Positions 55,086 through 64,000 of a stretch of DNA of 64,000 bases are shown here, one piece after another (the first letter of the stretch is position 1; every line of letters begins with the position of its first letter). The notes beneath the pieces are model-generated. The model was not told the origin of the DNA, did not search any database, and saw nothing but the letters and a program-made list of their open reading frames with translations. Location of the stretch: assembly GCA_039090855.1 (NCBI GenBank), contig CM077013.1:136669240-136733239 (forward strand), written 5' to 3'. The stretch is from Macrothele yani. Lineage: Eukaryota; Arthropoda; Arachnida; Araneae; Macrothelidae. Both the position numbers and the translations under genes were made by a program.

Positions 55086-56024
55086 TGATGATATCACACC
55101 TAAAACACGATATGAATATGATGTAATCTTGGGAATGTCGTTATTTTTCAAAAAAACTGACCTCATGTCAGCTTTTAATGCAGCATAGAACTGTATCAAT
55201 TGTTTGAGAAAGACCTCTGGAATAACCCAGTGCAAGTTTATGGGCAAAACTTGTCGAAATAAATTTACTGTCAACATTTCTTTATTTAATGTTGTGCTTG
55301 TAGTAAGCAGCATATAAACTACGGTTCAAGATGTTTGTTTGTAATTACCATGCATGTGGTACGAAAAAAGTGAAAAAATGTAATGTAACTCAGAGGAAAT
55401 ATTTCATTGAAATATTTTTAAAACGTCGTTTAAAAAACAGGACGTGCTTATGCTACCAATATGTCCGTCCATCAGTCCGACCCTTTGGACTTTACATATT
55501 TTTGCATGTGTTACTCCAATTCAAATACGCATCTTTAAGCAGTGGGAAGCCTAAAATGTGAAAACGGTCATCTTCGTTTTTTTTCTTTTTTTCACTTGCA
55601 TAACTTTTCCGCTGTTGGGCGTGAATGCCGATATTTCACTATCATATCATTGCTTCTAACAATCCGATTTAAAAAATAAATACCATTTACAAAGGAGAAT
55701 ACTTTCGAATAGTTCCTTTTTCAAATAATGCACAGTTTTCCCAGTAATATCATATGCTTCTAACAATGCAGTTTTTCCGTCAGGTGGCGTAGGTGTAACT
55801 CATATTTTCTTCGATATCAGTGCTTTGTACAATCCGATTTGCAAAATTCTTGTTTTGCCGGACAATGCTTCTGGTAAGGAATGTTTAACCTATAATTTTC
55901 AATTTTTAGTAACGCACAATTTGCGATTAGAGGGCGTAAGTTCATATTTATATTTAAATCTTATTTACACATCTGAAAACCTTATTGAAAATATTCCTTT
56001 TAGGTCAAATACCTCTACTCCGAG
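55086..56024. other. spacer with weak direct repeats
   Basis: CTTCTAACAATCCGATTT, CTTCTAACAATGCAGTTT and CTTTGTACAATCCGATTT at 55653, 55758 and 55826 are weak copies of one motif. No gene recognised. Confidence 0.4.
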
Positions 56025-56098
56025 TTTCGAACCCGCGCTGAACTTGGACGAATAATCCGAAGCCAACATTTCAGACCGCTCGGCCAGCGGGGCGATAA
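56022..56098 (-). mobile_element. tRNA-like SINE head
   Basis: Minus strand: GCCCCGCTGGCCGAGCGGTC (A box of Leu/Ser type) and CGCGGGTTCGAAACTC (B box) about 35 bp apart, with TTCGGATTATTCGTCCAAG between them resembling the family 1 head. There is no clear body. Confidence 0.55.
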
Positions 56099-57100
56099 TA
56101 TGCTTGTTAGAAGCAATGATAAAAAATAAAATGCATTTCGAATTCGATTGCATGTGCATTTACTCCCTAGAGGCGAAATTATGCTTCGGAAAAATACCAA
56201 AAGACAAGAATCACTATTCTCACATTTCATGCTTCCCAATGATACAATTTTTCAGATCGGACTAATAATGAATGTAGAGATATAGTGTCCACAGACGGAC
56301 GGATACAGGGTATAGTGATAACATAGGCCCGTCTATTTACGTTTCGTTTCTTTTCAAAGACGGGCTGAGAATCATCACTGCTTTGCAACGTAAAATATGA
56401 TTATCTTTGTTCTGCGTTGCATTCGAGCGCAATTCCTTTTTCGGAAATACTCATCATATTCCATTTTAAACGTACTTACTACTCATAGCACAAGTTTTTA
56501 GGCATTTATGATAGTTTTAGGTTAAACTGATGCAAACGTTTAATGTTTACATTAGTTTTCACTCTGGCATAGTCTTACTCAGACTTTCGGTTCTCCATTT
56601 CCGACAGTCATAGAGATGGCCGCTGGTCTTTCAATTTCTTTCAAACATGGTGTCTTCTCAAGCACTCTACATTTGCTCTACCTATTTCTATCCATGTGTA
56701 GGCGCCATATTGAGCGGGTTATCGCGCTTGCTTTAAGCAAGGCTACTTTGCGTTAAGTCAATGGAACACGAGTTTGCTGCTATGGTTTACTAATTACATT
56801 CAGCTTCTTAGCAATTAGTGCACATTTGGCGGATGAAATGATAATCATATTAAGTAAAAAAAAAAAGAAACCCAATAATATTCCTTAGTGCAAGCTACAA
56901 TGTCAAGGCTTTTGCAAAGTATTGAAATGTTTCAGCTTCGGCAAGGGCTTAAATTCAACAAAAGCGGCATTTCGGCATCTCAGCTATAAAAAAAGATCAC
57001 GCTGTTTACAATTTGTTGCAAAATAATTGAATTTTGTAGTTTCTTGTAAATAAATGCTTACATTTAATGCGTCATTTGGTTTCACGTTTGCCCAAATAAA
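56099..57100. other. spacer without recognisable feature
   Basis: A short CAGACGGACGGAT word at 56292 recalls the GACGGACGG end of the 146-bp satellite at 59745. No gene recognised. Confidence 0.4.
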
Positions 57101-57160
57101 TGAGCACACCGGACAAAAAATTAGTTACCCCTAATAGAACTTACCTAATAACGGGTAATG

Positions 57161-57374
57161 CCGCCTCGGTGGCGCAGTGGTCTAAGCGATGGCCTCTGAT
57201 CATTCGTCCGAACGGGGTCCGGGTTCGAATCCCGGTGAGGCATGGATGTTGTGTTTGTCTTACGGCACTGGCTCTCTCCCTTCCTTGGAACCAGTGACAC
57301 TAAATTAGGGACGGGCGACTGCTTATAGCCCATTGAGTTACTCACGGTGGTCGTTAAACCTCCAATCAAAAAAA
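57161..57374 (+). mobile_element. tRNA-derived SINE, family 1, best copy
   Basis: Complete head, intact box B (GGGTTCGAATCCCGG), body and tail CGTTAAACCTCCAATC plus A run. The 13-bp flank ATAACGGGTAATG before the head repeats after the tail with one mismatch (ATAACTGGTAATG). It lies in the 3' non-coding end of the Tc1 element. This copy is the best reference for the family. Confidence 0.95.
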
Positions 57375-58012
57375 ATAACTGGTAATGGCGCCTCATGCCT
57401 TGATAACAGCATGAATCCGGTGTGGTAAAGATTCCACAAGGTTATGGATGTATTGAACATCAATTTGCACCCACTCGTGCGTCAATTGGCCCCGAAGTTC
57501 CGCCAGGGTACGTGGGTGTCTATTCCGGCATTTCCCCTTCTGTTCCAAATGATCCCACAGATTTTCAATAGGATTTAAATCTGGGGATTTGGCGGTCCAG
57601 TCGAGGTGAGACATTGTTGTTGGTTGTTCATCGTGCCACTCAGATACAGTTTTAACCATATACACACGGAAATTGTCGTCTTGGAAGACAGGAGTGGCAA
57701 TGTTATGCTGCTCCTAGAGATAGAGGGCAAATGGCAACACCTCGTCATTCATAATGCGGAGGTTCGCATGCTGGTTCAAATTCATCGTCACTGCAACGAC
57801 ATGTTCCATTTCGTGGTGCGAAAAACATCCCCAATACACCACAAAACTCTCTCCAACTTGAACAACACCTTCGACGCAATCAGGATTAAAGGCTTCATTG
57901 GGCGTGCGATGCATTTGTCGCCTCCCATCATTGGAGTACAAATAACAAGTTAGTAAAATCATGCAATGCATTGATTATAATACGCTTTCCAACATACCAG
58001 AAATCATTACTC

Positions 58013-58455
58013 AAGTTATGAGGATAAAGGCTGTGGAATAAATCTCGCTCCTGTGCCCTGACCTTTGATCCCATTTCGATGATATTCAACAGAACCCGTT
58101 CAGTATACCTCCGAAATAACATAATAAAGTTTTGTCGCAATAGAAGCATTTTTACGTAAGTTATGATGCATAAGGGCTATGGAATAGATCCCGCTCCTGT
58201 GTCCTAATCTTTGACCCCATTTTGCCCATTTTCAATAGGATTCGTTCCCAGGCAGGCCCCTACAACACACTAACATTTCATCCAAATCGAAACATGTTTA
58301 CGTTAGTTATAACGCATAAGAGCAGTGGAATGGATCCCGCTCCTATGTCCTGACATTTGGCCCTATTTCGTTCACTTTCAATAGGGTTCCTTCCCAGGTG
58401 GTCCCCTGCCACATACTAACATTTCATTGAAATCGAACGATTGTTACGCGAGTTA
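58013..58455. repeat. 146-bp satellite, left block of three units
   Basis: GGAATRRATCYCGCTCCT starts at 58035, 58181 and 58327. Units continue GTCCTGACCTTTGACCCC, TTTTCAATAGGGTTC, CCAGGTGGTCCCCT, and AAATCGAACCATTTTTACG. The block ends GAGTTATCGTG. Confidence 0.93.
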
Positions 58456-58858
58456 TCGTGTGGACGGTCATACGCACACAACGCGTGACGTAATGAGGCA
58501 GATGGGAATCGCGACCATCTGCTCGAAAGAATGTGACGTCATAGAACTTTAATAGGATCCACACACAACGCGTGACGTAATGAGACAGATGGCGTGACCG
58601 CGCGTCATGATCTCAATCGTGTGCTTGTGACGTCATACGATTTCTAAGCATGGGTAAAAGTAATGGAACGACGCCATGACACTGAAAACGTGGTAATTCG
58701 GGGTGGTTATTTAACCCACTAAACGAATTTTCCTAAAGTCGAGATCAAGCTAAATCGATTTCTAGTGCCAGAAAACGGTTGGTTAACGACTTTCATCAAA
58801 ATCCTTAGAGCCGTTTTCAAAATAAAATTTTTCATAGATACAAGAATTGCTCCTTTTA
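58456..58858. other. insert between satellite blocks, rich in GTGACGT motifs
   Basis: CACAACGCGTGACGTAATGA occurs twice (58478, 58563) and GTGACGTCATA twice (58532, 58628), each about 85-95 bp apart. Nothing coding was recognised. Together with MITE copy B it separates the two satellite blocks. Confidence 0.5.
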
Positions 58859-59295
58859 GGTGGACGTCAAGTAATTTTGCTTCCTATACTTCCAATGGAA
58901 AACTTCTGTACACGTTTTCTTCACAATTAATGAGTTCCCAAGAATGAAAATTTGAACATCGATTAAAATAGCTTTATTTTATAACTTAGAATACTTAATA
59001 TTTTCTAAAACATAACCATAATTATGCAATCCAACATTTATTTGTCTACTGACGTCATCAAAGTATAGGTCGCGCCATCTTGTTTCTGGTTTCAACACCA
59101 CCAGAGGAAACGTTATTGTTTTTTAATATAATTATGGTTATGTTTTAGAAAATGTTAAGTATTCCAAGTTATAATATGAAGTTATTTTAATCGATGTTCA
59201 AATTTCCGTCCTTGGGAACAAATTAATTGTAAAGGAATTGTGTAGAAAAGTTTTTCCATTGGAAATATAGGAAGCAAAATTACTTGACGTCCACC
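58859..59295. mobile_element. long-palindrome MITE with TTAA-like duplication, copy B
   Basis: 437 bp; ends GGTGGACGTCAAGTAATTTT and the exact complement, with arms of about 165 bp and centre TCTACTGACGTCATCAAAG. Flanks are TTTA and TGAA, decayed from TTAA. It lacks the SINE found in copy A and so shows the empty site. Confidence 0.9.
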
Positions 59296-59302
59296 TGAAT
59301 AG

Positions 59303-59815
59303 AATGGGATAAGGGCGATGGAATGGATCCCGATCCTATGCCCTGACCTTTTGACCCCATTTGTCCCATTTTCAATAGGGTTCTTTCCAGGTTGTCACCT
59401 ACCACATATTAAAATTTCATCGAAATCGAACCATTTTTACGCCCGTTTTGACGCATAAGGACGATGTAATTCATCCCGCTCCTATGTCCTGACCTTTGAC
59501 CCCACTTCACCCATTTTCAATAGGGTTGTCCCCAGGCGGTCCTCTACCACATATTAAAATTTCATAGAAATCGAACAATATTTACGCAAGTTATGAGGCA
59601 TAAGGGCAATGGAATGGATCCCGCTCCTATATCGTGACCTTTAGCCCCATGTGTCCCGTTTTCAATAGGGTTCGTCCCCAGGTGGTCCCCTACCACATAC
59701 TAAAATTTCACCAAAATCGAACCATTTTTATGTGAGTTATCGTGCCGACGGACGGACGGAAAAAGCTGAAGCATATACGCTTCTTCAACCTACGGTTGGA
59801 AAGCTTAAAAACACA
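59303..59815. repeat. 146-bp satellite, right block of three units, and terminal hairpin
   Basis: Units start at 59320, 59466 and 59611. The last ends GAGTTATCGTGCCGACGGAC, then GGACGGAAAAAGCT and a GAAGC-ATATAC-GCTTC hairpin, then AAGCTTAAAA. The array is the interior of one insert in the Tc1 element; its ends (CTTTCCAAC near 57990 and GGTTGGAAAGC near 59792) are short inverted repeats. Confidence 0.9.
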
Positions 59816-60465
59816 GATTCATTAGGCGAAATTACTCGTTTCCAGTCGTCCGCAGTAAAGTTTTGATACCTCTTAGCTCATTGATAACGTGCGACTTTGT
59901 GATTTGTTGTTAAAAGAGGCCTTTTCCGTGGTAGTCTGCTCCACCTGTCCATCTAATTCAGTTCTCGCCGTAGTGTCCTTTCGGAAATTGGTTGAAGTGG
60001 ACTTTCATTGGCTGTTTGGAGCAACTGTTGCCTGGTTTGAAACAGATTTGCAGTTACTAGCCGTGAAACATGGCAGCGGTCCCTGTTGGTGAGAATCGTT
60101 TTCAGGGCACAGTTACGTTGCCGATTATCAGATGACTGCAAACTACACCACTGTTTGTAGACCCGCTGGACAGTAACGCTTCGACACATCAACAAATTGG
60201 GCGATTTCATTCACTTGGTGTCCGTGGGCACGGCCAAACACAATGGCTCCTTTCTGCCACTCATTAATGTTTGTCTTACGACCCATATTGCAGACTAAAT
60301 TCAACACACATGTTGCTCTTCACCACTGCACGAGACAGAAATGATCTTGTAGATGACTTCAGTACTATTTATCTTCCAACAATGCTACCACGAAGCCGTC
60401 TGTGCAACTGGCAACTTCATACTGTCATTTCTTTTAGGAGTGACTAATTTCTTGTCCGGTGTGCT

Positions 60466-61700
60466 TACTTTCAAATGTTAAAAACTGAAATTTCCTTAGG
60501 TGAAATAACAAAATTTTTAATAAAATTAATACTTTTTGCAGTATAAATAAATCAGGATGACACAAGTGACAGCAAGCAATATAAACGATTCACATTATTC
60601 CAGCTCTCCTATGAAAAGCATGTGGAAGCCACTATTTTTCCGGTACAAATCAATAGTTTCTTGGATTTAATAACAACTCGTGTACTTATTTTTTCTAAAC
60701 ATATCGTTTACTTCTTTTTACTGTTTTAAAGCTTTGCTGCATTAACATCTCTGAAATAGTTTCCAGTCATTTTACACATTTGCATGCAATACCAGGTTTA
60801 AATTTATTTTACGAATTACTGCGTTCCAAGATTTTTTTTTCAGCATTGGGCAAAAAGCAAATTAGTAAGATCAACATTTCCTTTCAAGGGACATCTCATG
60901 TGTTCTCCGCATGCTCGCTGAATGGTCTGGTTTATTGGGTAGGCGACCACATGGAGTGTTATTCTTTCGGAAAAAGAGCTTGTCACTGTGAGGGGTTTTG
61001 AGAAGTACTGTTGTGAAGTTAATAGGAATTAATGGTTACAAATGGCAGAGTGCAGGGCAAGAAAACTTGCCTTGTAACTCCGAATTCATCGCACGATTAC
61101 AAAAATCGCTGAGCGTTCAATTGATCTCCATGTCCACCAAGCGAGAACAGTGTTGCCAACTCTTGAAAATAACCTATGGCCAAAAAGTAAACAAAAATAT
61201 ACAAACCGCATTACACAGGCGACGATTCGCGGGGCGTGTTCTTAAATAAGAGGCACTTCCTTGGTAGCATATAGTGGTCAAACGTAAATTTGTAATACAC
61301 TGTCTTCACCTCCTTTATTTTCATATAACGGTCAAATGTAAATTTGCTATTTACTTTCATGTCTTCTTTCTTTTTTTACTTTTTCATGGTTGATCATTGA
61401 TTTAAAGTAAAGAACAAATAATAATAACAATATTCCGAACTTAAGTTTAAATTTTTTTTTATCAAACGAACATTTATTTGGAGATTCTTCAAAAATTATT
61501 GGTGGGTTATACATTATTGTTGGGCTCAAGCCTCAAAGGTTCTAGTGACGCTCCTGCATTTTGCGCTAAATTGTTCATGGATGCAGCGGAATAATCGTTC
61601 CTTCTCGCTGACAGACATCGAGAGCACTCATCACTGTCGATAAATACAAATCTCTGTGTCTCTATACAAATCATATTCTGTATAAATTGACTAAGAAAAG
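60466..61700. other. A/T-rich spacer without recognisable feature
   Basis: Two related words, CATATAGTGGTCAAACGTAA and CATATAACGGTCAAATGTAA, lie about 57 bp apart at 61268 and 61325. No gene recognised. Confidence 0.45.
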
Positions 61701-61737
61701 TGTGTATAAAATGACAGTGTTTATAGATTGACTAAGA

Positions 61738-62570
61738 TTGACTAAGAACATACTACGCTTGGCATTCACAAACATGGAGCGTGAGTGTAGTCAAGTGAAA
61801 TTTATTGGATCGATGAACCATCTCTCTTCAATAACCCACATTCTCAAGAATGCCTGTAAAAGAGACAACTTGGACTTTAGCGAACCAACAACCTATTTGT
61901 TCTCAATAATTAAGAAAGATCGCGACCGAATTGCCGAGACGCAGAGGCGCGGCATATACTGTGTAGCCCTTCAGAGTAATGTGCCATCTGTTGCGGATCA
62001 AATATACATCGACTCCTACACTTAACACGGTGGGAGTGCGTGTGGCTAAACATAAATACGATGTCCGATGCCGGTCCACAGCAACTGCTCTGTCAAGTCT
62101 TACAGCTAGTGGTTCACACATCCCCATATGTTACGATTCCAGAGTTTTGGGAAGCCTGAAACCAAGCAAGCTACACTTTTTGCTGAGAGCCTATTCATTT
62201 ATAAATTTGGCAACGCATGCTGTAATGATGAGCTGCTCTGTGTCATTCCATCTCAATGAAAGCCGCTGGTACGTGGGGTTAAGCCTACTGATCTGCTGCT
62301 AACAACACTACACACCACCCTTCTCCCCGGTAAGCAGACTGCTTAACCTTTTTTGGTGAACTCTGCTCCATCATCTTGAGTCTGTGCAACTATTCACGTC
62401 ATGGATTTCCATCTGACTGTATAAAATATTCTATTCCTCATGCATCCGTTTTTAGTGTATTTTATCTGATGATCGGACCGCTGCCGTCTCGAAAGATCTC
62501 GTGATGTATTTTTAAATGTATATAGTCTTTTAATGTATTAAAGTTCTTACATGGTGAATATGCATGCATC
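61738..62570 (+). pseudogene. Penelope-like element 3' part: GIY-YIG domain and terminal hairpin
   Basis: One frame (no ATG at its start) reads FTNMERECSQ, then RRGIYCVALQSNVPS, the GIY motif, and QIYIDSYT where the YIG motif is expected. After a frameshift near 62000 it continues TVGVRVAKHKYDVR, SGSHIPICYDSRVLGSLKP. This is the endonuclease typical of Penelope-like retroelements and resembles the piece in 4570-4840. Downstream at 62467-62502, CTGATGATCGGACCGCTGCC and TCTCGAAAGATCTCG form a hammerhead-like core. The reverse transcriptase is missing. Confidence 0.7.
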
Positions 62571-62679
62571 GCTGGTTTTCTCAACATCGTACAAGGACAG
62601 CATCGTTACCTGTGGATTTTATACGGTGCACGACATTCGAACTCAGTATTTGTACCTGGTAGACACCGAAGAGCAAACA

Positions 62680-63815
62680 ACATTATGACCACTTGCCTAA
62701 TATGATATTGGTCTTCCATGTGGCACCAAAACTGTTCTTACCTGGCGAAGAATAGACGCTTCAAGATTTCGAAAGATGCCTTGTTGGAATCTGGTACCAA
62801 CATCTTATCAATCCAAATAGAACACCTTTGGTTTCTTGTGAGTTGACTGGCTGAGCTGCCGCAGGTCGGATTTGCTGTTCCAATACATACCAAAGGTGTT
62901 CTACTGGATTGATATCTGGAGAATGTGTAGGCCAGGACAATGCTTAGAATTCTTCCTCATGTTCCGCGAACCATTCTCGTACAATACGAGCAGTGTCACA
63001 TGGCGTATTATAATGCTGAAAGACGACGCCACTAGAGAGGAATACCGTTGCTATAAAAGGATGTACCTGTTTCCAACGACGTTAAGGTAGGTGGTAGACG
63101 TCATAGTTTCCTGCACATGAATGGCCCTACCCGGGGTTTTCAGCAGAACATTTCCCAAAGCATTTCACTTCCTCCACCGCACCAGTGTGTTTACGTCCCA
63201 CGGTGCATCCTGATGCCAACACTTTCCCAGGTAAACGATGCTCACGCACGAGGCTGTCAACATGGTACAACAGGAAACAAGATTCATCTGACCAAAATGA
63301 CTTTTTCAGTTATTAAAAGGACCTGTATTGATGCCCGAGTGTCCATTGTAGACGATTTCGACAGTGGGCCAAGGCTGACATTGGCACTCAGAGCTGCCTG
63401 GTGCTACGCATTCACATTTTTAGGAGGGTTCCAGGTACTGTGTGTTGTGACACATTACTGCTGTCCCCAACATTCAAATCAACGGCGAGTTGTGACACTG
63501 TATCTTTTCTGTTGGCTCGTATCGTACGGAACAGCCTTCGCTCGTCTCTCGGGATCGGAGATCAGTGGGTGGCCCACATATTGCCTGCGGTACGTTGTTA
63601 TCCCTCCTTGGACCACTTTTGAAGGTATTAACCACGGCTGATCGTGAATGTCCCACAGAAGCCTTGTCGTCTCGGTAATGCCCTAACCCAGTCGTCTAGC
63701 CATTACAATTTGTCCTTCGTCAAACTCTCTTAAATCCCCTGCCTTACCCATCTGGATAACAAGAATAACACTGATTAACAGAGCTTAGTCTCAGATGCTA
63801 TTTATACTGATAAAA
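62680..63815 (-). pseudogene. Tc1-like element, decayed, with single GRPR segment
   Basis: The left border AACATTATGACCACTTGCCT is the terminal-repeat type of the 46129 element. On the minus strand the transposase begins near 63750 and includes MGHSRSAVVNTFKS, QAICGPPTDLRSRE (the linker, one copy) and further degraded DDE motifs down to about 62860. It is the unexpanded relative of the satellite-bearing copy at 43978-46127. Stops and shifts are frequent. Confidence 0.75.
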
Positions 63816-63904
63816 ACTGTGTTTCGCACGAAAGGAACATGTAAGTCATAAAAGCTGTCTACGTACGATAAAAAACATTATCCCTGCTGATACTATAGAC
63901 TAAT

Positions 63905-64000
63905 TTAAAAAAAAACTTTATTCACAAGTAAAAGTAAGTTAAAAGCGAGATCTTTCGGGATATCTAGATCCCATCTTCAGGCTTAAGGATATAAAGAACA
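63905..64000 (-). mobile_element. Penelope-like terminal segment with hairpin, cut by window end
   Basis: On the minus strand CTGAAGATGGGATCTAGATA, then TCCCGAAAGATCTCGC, then TTTTAACTTACTTTTAC. The GGGAT...ATCCC stem is exact. The same motif occurs at 4271-4325 (minus), 4893-4930 (plus) and 62467 (plus). The rest of the element lies outside the window. Confidence 0.55.

Larger units (their letters stand above)
57393..60290 (-). pseudogene. Tc1 transposase split by a 1.85-kb insert
   Basis: N-terminal part on the right (60285 leftwards): GRKTNINEWQKGAIVFGRA-type start, SVTVQRVYKQW, PISERTLRRELN, then DDWKRVISPNESV, where the first catalytic Asp is Asn. After the insert: YSNDGRRQMHRTPNEAFN, GVVQVGESFVVYWG, FQDDNFRVYM (second catalytic) and KSPDLNPIENLWDHLE (third catalytic Glu kept), ending VESLPHRIHAVIKA near 57393. 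It also carries stops near 57713 and 60070. Confidence 0.85.
57103..60465 (-). mobile_element. Tc1-like element expanded to 3.4 kb by insertions
   Basis: The ends AGCACACCGGACAAAAAATT and, inward from the right, AGCACACCGGACAAGAAATT match over about 35 bp. TA follows the right end and TG (probably mutated TA) precedes the left. Removing the SINE (57161-57374) and a ~1.85-kb insert (about 57955-59810) leaves about 1.3 kb, the normal Tc1 size. The insert lies inside the transposase DDE domain. Confidence 0.9.

Noticed and set aside
60780..61249. Two adjacent frames of 73 and 83 residues as a small gene
   Set aside because: No recognisable domain and no supporting signal; left unannotated.

Overview
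This is a gene-poor stretch of a nuclear metazoan genome built almost entirely from transposable elements (TEs) and tandem repeats. I found no intact host protein-coding gene, no rRNA and no convincing functional tRNA gene. The mix (many decayed Tc1/mariner elements, RTE-type LINEs with short ATG-repeat tails, Penelope-like remnants with GIY-YIG pieces, tRNA-derived SINEs, a hAT and a TTAA-flanked MITE) is typical of arthropods. A chelicerate is my best guess, but nothing seen fixes the species.

Layout. 1-9.6 kb: Tc1 relic, SINE, complete but dead mariner (2122-3396), then an old RTE fragment carrying three later insertions (a near-perfect palindrome, a Penelope-like element with a 13-bp target duplication, a SINE), then two Tc1 relics. 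9.7-13.6 kb: a 702-bp unit in three tandem copies containing an RTE 3' end, then a reverse-strand Tc1-like relic. 13.6-17.8 kb: 109-bp repeats, SINEs nested in SINEs, terminal pieces of DNA transposons and a retrotransposon zinc-knuckle fragment. 17.8-20.9 kb: a Tc1 split by a 2.2-kb hAT, which holds a TTAA-type palindromic MITE, itself split by a SINE. 21-26 kb: mariner and Tc1 relics. 26.1-30.2 kb: a 34-bp minisatellite interrupted by a full-length RTE with an intact 986-residue ORF, the only apparently intact protein gene here. 31-40 kb: 131-bp repeats, a DUF4817-type transposase relic, and two reverse-strand RTE copies joined tail to head. 41.2-42.3 kb: a compound minisatellite. 44-50.8 kb: four Tc1 elements, one with an 88-bp piece of its transposase amplified to about 15 copies. 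50.8-57 kb: a CCCTAAT-rich minisatellite split by a foldback with tRNA-like arms, SINEs and 207-bp repeats. 57.1-60.5 kb: a Tc1 carrying a SINE and a 146-bp satellite that is itself split by a MITE-bearing insertion. 61.7-64 kb: Penelope-like pieces and a last Tc1.

How the parts relate. The DNA transposons appear inactive: in each Tc1/mariner copy where the transposase can be followed there are frameshifts, stops or large insertions, and a catalytic acid is lost wherever all could be read. SINEs and the RTE inserted later, often inside older elements, and left readable target duplications that allow a relative history. The intact RTE is the only plausible source of activity and could have mobilised SINEs, though no shared 3' end was demonstrated. 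Host function, if any, would lie in regulatory DNA, palindromes or transcribed repeats rather than in proteins.
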